6,417 nt of DNA from Eubacteriaceae bacterium (GTDB lineage Bacteria > Bacillota_A > Clostridia > Eubacteriales > Anaerofustaceae): contig JAITGT010000058.1 of NCBI GenBank assembly GCA_031280495.1, positions 1 through 6,417 of the forward strand, given 5' to 3'. The position numbers were made by a program, and so were the translations under genes. Positions 1-5,493 of the stretch are shown here, piece by piece; within the stretch, counting starts at the first letter, position 1, and each line of letters opens with the position of its first letter. The notes under the pieces are model-generated. The model had not been told where the DNA came from and did not search any database. It worked only from the letters and a program-made list of their open reading frames with translations.

Positions 1-489
1 GACATTGGGCCGATGGGAAATACGTCGAGCCTTTTGTACAGGCTTCCGCTAGGGGGCGGCGATCCCTACACAATAGATGTAAATGTGTCTGATTTTTCAC
101 TTTCGCCCGCGAGCGGGGATCTGTTTTTTTCAAAGACTTCCTTTGCGGGATCCGACAATGTGTATCGGTACTTTACAGAGAGCATGAAGGCAAGCCATAT
201 CTTTGCTGAGTCTGTGGAACGCTTTTCAGTCAGCCCGTCCGGGTTTTACATTGCGTGCGTGTCCCGTTCAGGCGAAGGAAAGCAGTCGCTGTATGTCGTA
301 AACGCGCAAACGGGCATGAGGGGGACGCTGTCCGCAAATTCGCATATTGACTCTGCCATCTACTGGCTGCCAGGCGAGGACGGAATCGTTTTTGCTGAAA
401 AGGCGGAAGCTGCCGCCCAGAAAGTTCCGAAGTACACTACCTACGAAGTGCGCTTCAAAATAAGCTTTCCCTTAAGGGGGTGCGTTTAG
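1..489 (+). CDS. PD40/TolB-type beta-propeller protein, C-terminal part
   Basis: The reading frame is open from the first base of the window, so this is the C-terminal part of a longer protein. An ATG at 13 exists, but the residues before and after it look like the middle of a propeller blade, so I do not take it as the start. The visible 162 codons show repeated blade-like units: an LYRLPLGGG segment near the left end, then two 'SLSPASGDLFFS' and 'SVSPSGFYIACVS' stretches, the second followed by a strand ending YVVNAQTG. This S-P-x-G-x-x-I/L spacing is typical of PD40 (WD40-like/TolB) repeats. No signal peptide can be judged because the N-terminus is missing. The TAG stop directly abuts the dtd start, so the two are probably co-transcribed. 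The specific function is unknown. It may be a cell-surface or lipoprotein propeller, but that is inference. Confidence 0.6.
   Translation, partial: DIGPMGNTSSLLYRLPLGGGDPYTIDVNVSDFSLSPASGDLFFSKTSFAGSDNVYRYFTESMKASHIFAESVERFSVSPSGFYIACVSRSGEGKQSLYVVNAQTGMRGTLSANSHIDSAIYWLPGEDGIVFAEKAEAAAQKVPKYTTYEVRFKISFPLRGCV
474..480 (+). promoter_or_regulatory. Shine-Dalgarno for dtd TTG start
   Basis: AAGGGGG lies 9 nt upstream of the TTG at 490 and inside the last codons of the preceding gene. It supports the non-ATG start. The next downstream ATG (at the KMN motif) would delete the conserved N-terminus. Confidence 0.7.
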
Positions 490-942
490 TTGCGAGCTGT
501 GCTTCAAAGGGTAAAAAGCGCCTTAGTGTCGGTGGGCGGGCAAGAAATCTCTTCCATCGGGCTGGGGCTTTGCATTTTCGTCGGCTTTTGCCCAGGCGAC
601 GGAGACGCCGAAATTGACTGGCTTGTTCAAAAAACAGCGCAGTTGCGCATTTTTGAGGATGGGCAGGGGAAGATGAACCTCTCCCTTGAAGACGTGGGAG
701 GGGAAGCTCTTTTCGTTAGCCAGTTTACGCTCTATGCCGATCTTAAAAAAAGCGGCCGCCGCCCCTCTTTTTCTCGGGCAATGCCCTACAGCCCCGCACA
801 GCAGCTTTTTGGCGCGCTTCTTCGACGCGCGGCTGAATGCGGGCTCCCTGCAAAAGGGGGAGCCTATGGCGCGGACATGCTTGTCTCGCTCGAAAACGAA
901 GGGCCGGTCACAATTTTGCTGGAGCATGGGCAGGAAGGATAA
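490..942 (+). CDS. dtd: D-aminoacyl-tRNA deacylase
   Basis: Cytoplasmic homodimeric enzyme that hydrolyses D-amino acids (and glycine mischarged on tRNA-Ala) from tRNA, protecting translation from D-residues. The 150-residue product matches the usual family length of about 145-150. Family motifs are intact: N-terminal MRAVLQRV, LRIFEDGQGKMN (52-63), SQFTLYAD (77-84), GRRPSF (89-94), GAYGADM (124-130), and the Gly-cisPro active-site motif within NEGPVT (136-141, GPVT at 138-141). The residue before GPVT is Glu where many homologues have Asp, a conservative change. The start is TTG, chosen because the family's MRAVxQRV begins exactly there and a good Shine-Dalgarno precedes it. The gene begins immediately after the upstream TAG and ends 3 nt before the next gene, so translational coupling is likely. 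In many Clostridia dtd follows relA; here the upstream neighbour is a propeller protein instead. Confidence 0.96.
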   Translation: MRAVLQRVKSALVSVGGQEISSIGLGLCIFVGFCPGDGDAEIDWLVQKTAQLRIFEDGQGKMNLSLEDVGGEALFVSQFTLYADLKKSGRRPSFSRAMPYSPAQQLFGALLRRAAECGLPAKGGAYGADMLVSLENEGPVTILLEHGQEG

Positions 943-945
943 TAT

Positions 946-1557
946 ATGGAAGCTTTTAAGGCAGTGCTGGGACCGCTTCAGACAAACTGCTATGTCGCCT
1001 TTAGCAATGGATGCGCGGTGATCATTGATCTGGCTGTATACTCAAAACAGTTGCTGGACGCTGTCAGAAGGGAAGGGCTTAAAGTAAGCGCAATCGTGCT
1101 GACTCACGCGCATTCTGACCATGTTCTTGGCGCCCCCCGCTTCAAAGAGGAGCTTGGCTGCCCCATACTCATCGGTAGGCAAGACGCGGGCGATCTTGGC
1201 TCAGCCTTGGCTTCCCCGCTCGCAAATCAAGAAGCGATTCCCTTTCAGGCGGATCGGCTCCTCTGCGACGGAGACGCAATTGCTGTCGGGGATGAATTTC
1301 TCACAGTAATGGAGACCCCAGGGCATACCAGGGGGTCTGTGTGCCTGCTTGCGCCGGGAGCGCTCTTCAGCGGGGACACGCTGTTTTGCGAGGGCATTGG
1401 CCGCACAGATTTTGAGGGCGGAAGCGAGCGGGACATTGTCCAATCCATTCAAAGGCTGTTCCGAGAAGTGGGCGACAGCGTGCCTGTCTACCCCGGGCAT
1501 GGCGAAGCAACAACGATTGGGCATGAAAAGAGCTATAACCCTTACGTGCGCGGCTGA
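946..1557 (+). CDS. MBL-fold metallo-hydrolase, glyoxalase II-like
   Basis: Metallo-beta-lactamase-fold hydrolase of 203 residues, probably cytoplasmic and binding two metal ions. The metal ligands are visible in order: H54-x-H56-x-D58-H59 in THAHSDH, H127 in TPGHTRGS, D144 in SGDTLF, and H185 in PGHGE. The C-terminal block TTIGHEKSYNPYVRG is typical of the short glyoxalase II-like proteins (YqgX/YcbL-like). These lack the long C-terminal glutathione-binding domain of classical GloB, so the substrate is not established; thioesters such as S-lactoyl-thiols are a guess. The strand that usually reads IIDPG reads IIDLA (26-30). AGGAAGG sits 7 nt before the ATG, overlapping the end of dtd. The dtd-MBL-hemZ order recurs in Clostridia, as far as I recall. 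Family assignment is secure; the substrate is not. Confidence 0.93.
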   Translation: MEAFKAVLGPLQTNCYVAFSNGCAVIIDLAVYSKQLLDAVRREGLKVSAIVLTHAHSDHVLGAPRFKEELGCPILIGRQDAGDLGSALASPLANQEAIPFQADRLLCDGDAIAVGDEFLTVMETPGHTRGSVCLLAPGALFSGDTLFCEGIGRTDFEGGSERDIVQSIQRLFREVGDSVPVYPGHGEATTIGHEKSYNPYVRG

Positions 1558-1577
1558 TCACAATTATTAGGGAAGAC

Positions 1578-1583
1578 AGGAAG
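1578..1583 (+). promoter_or_regulatory. Candidate Shine-Dalgarno for hemZ
   Basis: AGGAAG is only 2 nt from the ATG at 1586, closer than usual. A second purine-rich match, AGGGAAG at 1569-1575, is about 10 nt away and may be the one used. Either supports the 1586 start over the next in-frame ATG at 1631, which has no such element. Confidence 0.45.
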
Positions 1584-1585
1584 AA

Positions 1586-2971
1586 ATGGCTCCTTACACT
1601 TTTGATGGCAGCGAAGCGGCAAGCCATACAATGATTGACGAAGTCATAGCCCTCTTTCCGGGAGCGGAAAAGCTTGACATTTCTATCCGGGCTGAAAAGC
1701 GGTACGCAGAAGCTGCGATGCCAGGAAAGGCTGCGCGTGTTCCAATTCGGGACGAAAGCTCCGCAAAAAGCGCGAAGCTGGCGCTCTACACCCTGCTTTG
1801 CCTTCATAATGGAGCGAAAAGGGCATGGGGCGCCATGACGGGCGTCAAGCCAATGAAAAAGTACACCGAGCTGTTGGATTATGGCATGCAAGAAGAGGAA
1901 GCGGCCCTTTTTTTTCGCAACTGCTATGGAACTTCCCTATCAAAAATACAGCTCTTGTCCGAAACATACCATACGCAAAAGCGCGTTGTTTCCGAAATGC
2001 CTGAAGGCTGCCTCTACATTAATATTCCTCTATGCCCTGCTAAGTGCCTTTACTGCTCGTTTCCGTCAAAGATTGCCGAACCCGGGGGATCGGATTGCGA
2101 AGCCTATGTCGCTTCTCTCCTTTATGAAATGCGCGCGCTTGCGCCTGTTTTGGAGGAGAGCGGCGTGCGTTTTTCTTCTGTCTATTTTGGCGGGGGCACG
2201 CCGGCCATCCTGTCGGAAAGCCAGGCTTCCCAACTGCTCGAAGAGGCAGCAAAGCTTGCTCCCGGCGCAAGGGAGATTACTTTCGAAGCGGGAAGGAGCG
2301 ACTGCGTGGACTTTTCAAAGCTTGCCCTCCTGCGGGATAGGGGAGTGGGCCGAATTTCCCTTAACCCCCAAACATTTAGGGAAGAGACAGCATTCCAGAT
2401 GGGCAGGGGCATACCAAACCGCCTTTTTTATGCGGCTTATGAAAAAGCAAAAAAGCTGGGTTTTGCCATTAACTGCGACTTAATCGTCGGCTTGCCGGGA
2501 GAAGGGAGAAAAGACGCGTGGGAAAGCCTGTTGACATTGGCCAAATTAGAGCCGGAAAATATCACAATGCACGCACTCTGCAAAAAGCGCGCGTCTGAGA
2601 TGAGTGAAGCCGAGACGCAAAGAGATTCTTTTGATGCGGCCCTTTTTCAGGACGAGGCGAGGCGCTTTCTTTTTGAGTGGGGGTATAGCCCTTACTACCT
2701 ATATAAGCAGAAGGGGGCGCTGTCTCACGCTGAGAACGTTGGGTACGCAAAAAGAGGGAAAGAGTGCCTCTACAATATCGCCATGATGGGCGAGTTCTCG
2801 GATGTCATCGGATTTGGCGCTAACGCGTCTTCTCATGTGAAAGGTACAGGGCTGCGAAGCGCGAAAATTTACAATATTAAGGATTTCATCCTCTATAATA
2901 GAGACATCTCCATTCGCACAGCGGGGAAAATCAAAAAGATTCGCCTCATAAAGGGCCTTTGCGACAAATGA
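1586..2971 (+). CDS. hemZ: HemZ-type radical SAM protein (putative coproporphyrinogen dehydrogenase)
   Basis: Radical-SAM enzyme of the HemN/HemW/HemZ superfamily, 461 residues against roughly 500 for the Bacillus subtilis protein. The N-terminal 135 residues form the HemZ-specific region, including WGAMTGVKP (81-89). The catalytic core carries the [4Fe-4S] cysteines C150, C154 and C157 in CPAKCLYCSF, then the SAM-binding GGGTP (202-206), EAGR (234-237), a RISLNPQ strand (256-262), DLIVGLPGE (298-306), and the HemZ-like YYLYKQK (370-376) and ENVGY (383-387). The textbook activity is oxygen-independent oxidation of coproporphyrinogen III to protoporphyrinogen IX. However, residue 159 is Phe, as in HemW and HemZ, where HemN has a fourth essential cysteine, so the reaction is not proven by sequence. 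The stop overlaps the uvrC start (ATGA), and the gene follows the MBL gene by 28 nt. HemZ identity is strongly supported; its physiological role is uncertain. Confidence 0.9.
   Translation: MAPYTFDGSEAASHTMIDEVIALFPGAEKLDISIRAEKRYAEAAMPGKAARVPIRDESSAKSAKLALYTLLCLHNGAKRAWGAMTGVKPMKKYTELLDYGMQEEEAALFFRNCYGTSLSKIQLLSETYHTQKRVVSEMPEGCLYINIPLCPAKCLYCSFPSKIAEPGGSDCEAYVASLLYEMRALAPVLEESGVRFSSVYFGGGTPAILSESQASQLLEEAAKLAPGAREITFEAGRSDCVDFSKLALLRDRGVGRISLNPQTFREETAFQMGRGIPNRLFYAAYEKAKKLGFAINCDLIVGLPGEGRKDAWESLLTLAKLEPENITMHALCKKRASEMSEAETQRDSFDAALFQDEARRFLFEWGYSPYYLYKQKGALSHAENVGYAKRGKECLYNIAMMGEFSDVIGFGANASSHVKGTGLRSAKIYNIKDFILYNRDISIRTAGKIKKIRLIKGLCDK
2951..2955 (+). promoter_or_regulatory. Shine-Dalgarno deciding the uvrC start
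   Basis: AAGGG inside the end of hemZ lies 12 nt before the ATG at 2968 but only 3 nt before an alternative in-frame TTG at 2959. It therefore favours the ATG, which also forms the ATGA overlap with the hemZ stop. Confidence 0.5.
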
Positions 2972-4824
2972 ACGAAAAAATTGCCCGTAAGCTGGAAAAC
3001 CTGCCTCGGAAACCAGGCGTATACATGATGCTCAATGAAAATGGGGACATTATCTATGTCGGCAAAGCCAAAACGCTTGTCAACAGGGTGCGCACCTACT
3101 TTCACTCCCCCGAAGGGCACACCGCCAAAGTGGCGCACATGGTGGGAAATATTGACGATCTCAACTACATTATATGCGACAGCGAAGCGGAAGCGCTGCT
3201 TCTCGAATGCAACCTCATCAAGGAGCACCGCCCTTATTACAACATCCTGCTAAAAGACGGCAAGAGCTTTCCCTTTGTGGCCGTAACCGCTTCGGAAGAG
3301 TATCCAAGGCTCATTGTCACGCGTCGCAGAACCCAGGGCCGCGATCGCTATTTTGGGCCGTTTCACAACACATCCGCTGCACGGGAAGCAGTCGACGGAG
3401 CAAACCGCGTCTTCCCCCTGCAAAAGTGCACAAAAAAAACGTCCTTTGGCCAATCAGTAGGCAAGGTCTGCCTATATTTCCATATTGGCCAGTGTATGGG
3501 CTGCTGCACAGGCGCCGTTGACCCATCTGAATACAAAAAATATTCTGAGCGCGCAGCGTCTGCCTTTTCGGGAAAAAGCCAGGCGATCATTGAGGATCTT
3601 CGGCGCGCCATGGGAGAAGAAGCGGAAAAACTAAATTTTGAGGCGGCAGGAGTGCATAAATCTGCCATTGCAGCCTTTGAGACGCTGTTCTCGGCTGACC
3701 AGAAGGTGGCTAAGCCATCTGGCGAAGACTTGGACATTGTTGCTGCCGCCTTTGACGAGAAAGAAGCCGCTATACAGATGTTTCATTTTCGGGACGGCAA
3801 AATGAACAAAGCCGATATGGCCAAAATGGCCATGAAAGGGGGAGGGGAGAGCCGCAACGACATTGTGCGATCTTTTCTCCTGCAGTACTATGAAAACAGC
3901 CTGTCCATACCTCCAACCGTTCTGCTGGAAGAGCCCCTCGCGGAACAAAGCGTTGTCGAAGAGGCGCTGAGCGCGCGGCGCGGCGCCTCTGTGCACATAA
4001 AAGTTCCGCAGAAGGGGGAAAAAATGCGGCTTTTGCAGCTAGCTTCCGCAAATGCCGCAATGAGCATCGAAGCCGCGAGAACGCGCTCTGAAAACAGGGA
4101 GAACAGGCAAAAGAGCGCACTGTCTGAATTAGGGCGCGCGCTGGGGGCGCCCATACGCCGCATCGAAGCCTATGACATTTCGAACATAGCTTCCTCCTTT
4201 AATGTAGGCGCAATGGTCGCTTTCAACAATGGCAAAAAGGAGCCAAATTTCTACAGAAAGTTCCGCATAAAGGAAGTGGATGGCCAAAATGACTATGCCT
4301 CCATGTCCGAAATGATTTTTAGAAGGCTCAGCCGCGCAAAAGAGGAGATGGAGGCTGGCGATCAAAACCCTAAATTTCTTCCTCTTCCAGATCTCATTGT
4401 CACTGACGGCGGGCTAGCCCATCTTCAAGCCGCAAAGCGCGTTGTTGATCTATTTGGATATAGCATCACTGTCTGCGGGCTTGTCAAGAATCATAGCCAC
4501 AGGCTGCGAGCGCTTGTCAAAGAAGACGGGGAAGAAATCCCGCTTGAAAAGCTGAAGGCTTCTTCGCACTTGCTCAATGAAATAAGCGAAGAAGTGCACC
4601 GCAGCGCCATTTCTTACCATAAGAGCCTGCGCTCTAATGCCATGGTCGCCACCGAGCTCAGCGAGATTGAAGGAATTGGGGAGAAGCGCGCAATTGCGCT
4701 CATGCGCCGGTTTGGCTCTATCGAAAGAATTGCGCGGGCAAGCAGGGAAGAGCTGGCGGATGCAGACTCTATGAGCGCTCGAACGGCTGACGCTGTCTTT
4801 CAGCATTTTCACTCTGCCAATTAG
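2968..4824 (+). CDS. uvrC: Excinuclease ABC subunit C
   Basis: Endonuclease subunit of UvrABC nucleotide excision repair. It binds UvrB at a damaged site and cuts 3' and then 5' of the lesion. The 618-residue product has all expected parts. The N-terminal GIY-YIG nuclease starts at GVYMM (17-21), with Y30 in IYVGKAK, R40, E80 and N92 at the expected catalytic positions. The iron-sulfur cysteines are C154, C168, C176 and C180; C179 is an extra adjacent cysteine. A UVR domain for UvrB contact covers about 203-241. The RNase H-like nuclease has the D403 (AYDISN), D480 (VTDGG), H544 (EVHRSAI) triad. A tandem helix-hairpin-helix region covers about 563-615 (EIEGIGEKRA). ATG 2968 is preferred over TTG 2959 because of Shine-Dalgarno spacing and the 4-nt ATGA overlap with hemZ. 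The family's DGGxGQ reads DGGLAH here. The gene is complete and probably functional. Confidence 0.97.
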   Translation: MNEKIARKLENLPRKPGVYMMLNENGDIIYVGKAKTLVNRVRTYFHSPEGHTAKVAHMVGNIDDLNYIICDSEAEALLLECNLIKEHRPYYNILLKDGKSFPFVAVTASEEYPRLIVTRRRTQGRDRYFGPFHNTSAAREAVDGANRVFPLQKCTKKTSFGQSVGKVCLYFHIGQCMGCCTGAVDPSEYKKYSERAASAFSGKSQAIIEDLRRAMGEEAEKLNFEAAGVHKSAIAAFETLFSADQKVAKPSGEDLDIVAAAFDEKEAAIQMFHFRDGKMNKADMAKMAMKGGGESRNDIVRSFLLQYYENSLSIPPTVLLEEPLAEQSVVEEALSARRGASVHIKVPQKGEKMRLLQLASANAAMSIEAARTRSENRENRQKSALSELGRALGAPIRRIEAYDISNIASSFNVGAMVAFNNGKKEPNFYRKFRIKEVDGQNDYASMSEMIFRRLSRAKEEMEAGDQNPKFLPLPDLIVTDGGLAHLQAAKRVVDLFGYSITVCGLVKNHSHRLRALVKEDGEEIPLEKLKASSHLLNEISEEVHRSAISYHKSLRSNAMVATELSEIEGIGEKRAIALMRRFGSIERIARASREELADADSMSARTADAVFQHFHSAN

Positions 4825-4828
4825 CAGG

Positions 4829-5374
4829 CTAAGCGTGCGCGCGGGCAGTGAGGGCAAATGCTTCTGAGAGGACGCGCAGCGCTGCGTTTGCCATTTCATA
4901 GAGTTCAATAAGCCGGATGGCTCCGGTTGCAGGAAACATTGCGCTGGGGGCGTCGGTTACGCCAAGAAGGCTGACGTCGCCAGCGGGCATGCCAAATGGG
5001 CCGATGGCAGAAGCGGCGCGCACGCCGCTTTCAGAGAAGAGTATGTCGCCCAGAGGGCGATCGCTGGAGGAAGCTGCGTCCACTGTGATGACCATGGCGC
5101 TGGGGCACGAGGAGCGGATGCGATCAAGCGTGAACAGCAGGTTTTCCTTGTGAACAGGCTTTGACAGCGTCCCGTACACTTCCTGGCGCGTCGCCTCCGC
5201 GAGCAGCGAGCCCAAAATAGGCCCAAAGCAGTCTGCCAAACGGCGATCGCTGCCTACGCAGAGAACGGCGAACGGCGCTTTAAGGCTGGAGGCGACGGCA
5301 GCCGCAAAATTTGACTCAAAGGCGTTGTCGCCGAAGCGGCTTTTAGGAAGAAGCAATGCCGTGTGTTTGTCCAT
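4829..5374 (-). CDS. yyaC: YyaC family (DUF1256) sporulation-associated putative protease
   Basis: The 181-residue product matches the DUF1256/YyaC family, whose fold is related to hydrogenase-maturation-type peptidases and which is annotated as a spore protease-like protein of unproven substrate. Recognisable blocks are LCVGSDRRLADCFGP (38-52, family pattern CIGTDRxxGDxLGP), VYGTL (66-70), PVHKENL (73-79), VITVDA (95-100), GPFGMPAGDVSLLGV (125-139) and a C-terminal helix with RLIELYEMANAALRVLSEA. The family's usual GD in the first block reads AD (47-48), and the DACLG stretch is divergent (DAASS). The ATG at 5374 is the only reasonable start: an in-frame TAA occurs 8 codons upstream and no internal Met occurs before residue 94. 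No Shine-Dalgarno is present at normal spacing. The gene is convergent with uvrC (4-nt gap) and divergent from obg. Its presence suggests a spore-forming lineage or a descendant of one. Confidence 0.88.
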   Translation of the reverse strand: MDKHTALLLPKSRFGDNAFESNFAAAVASSLKAPFAVLCVGSDRRLADCFGPILGSLLAEATRQEVYGTLSKPVHKENLLFTLDRIRSSCPSAMVITVDAASSSDRPLGDILFSESGVRAASAIGPFGMPAGDVSLLGVTDAPSAMFPATGAIRLIELYEMANAALRVLSEAFALTARAHA

Positions 5375-5493
5375 AGCTGTATAATAGAATAGCCCTTATG
5401 CGGTTTTTGTCGGCCTGATTGGTCTCGCCAAAAAGGCAGGCGCAGGCAGCGAAGGCAATAAATAGGGGCAGAAAGCTGTTCGCAAATTAAAGA
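5375..5493. promoter_or_regulatory. Divergent intergenic region between yyaC and obg
   Basis: These 119 nt are the only sizeable non-coding stretch in the window and must hold the start signals for yyaC (leftward) and obg (rightward), unless obg is transcribed from elsewhere. An AT-rich patch lies at 5380-5391, next to the yyaC start. The middle is GC-rich and has no obvious hairpin, tRNA, riboswitch or operator. Neither flanking start codon has a convincing Shine-Dalgarno: for yyaC the nearest purine run, AAGGGC on the minus strand, is about 17 nt away, and for obg the nearest, AGGGG at 5463-5467, is about 26 nt away. Confidence 0.5.
5380..5391. promoter_or_regulatory. Candidate overlapping divergent -10 elements
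   Basis: On the plus strand 5380-5385 reads TATAAT, a perfect sigma-A -10 hexamer that could start an obg transcript near 5392 with a leader of about 100 nt. On the minus strand the same patch reads TATTAT (5386-5381) and TATTCT (5391-5386), which could serve yyaC with a very short leader. No good -35 hexamer sits 16-18 nt upstream in either direction, so this is a weak candidate resting on the -10 match alone. Confidence 0.3.

Noticed and set aside
1367..1891. Long antisense open frames, such as 174 codons opposite the MBL/hemZ junction and about 150 codons opposite the uvrC end.
   Set aside because: They lie opposite well-supported genes and are Cys/Arg/Ser-rich without recognisable motifs, as expected of shadow frames in GC-rich coding DNA.
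2959..2967. An in-frame TTG at 2959 as the start of uvrC.
   Set aside because: The Shine-Dalgarno would be only 3 nt away. The ATG at 2968 has workable spacing and gives the usual short N-terminus before the GIY-YIG domain.
4559..4594. A 9-bp perfect inverted repeat (CTTCTTCGC / GCGAAGAAG) with an 18-nt loop.
   Set aside because: It is inside the uvrC coding region, encodes conserved-looking protein sequence, and has no T-run, so it is probably coincidence.
5388..5465. A short plus-strand frame in the intergenic region with a hydrophobic, Gly/Ala/Lys-rich translation (GLIGLAKKAGAG) ending in TAG, vaguely like an L7Ae-type or peptide tail.
   Set aside because: It has no ATG, GTG or TTG start in frame after the preceding TAG and no Shine-Dalgarno, and it is only about 25 codons long. 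A chance frame is the simplest explanation.
5419..5490. A 23-codon TTG-initiated frame just before obg with a basic, bS18-like tail, considered as a leader peptide or ribosomal protein remnant.
   Set aside because: No Shine-Dalgarno precedes it, it lacks the conserved S18 core, and the resemblance is limited to a few basic residues.
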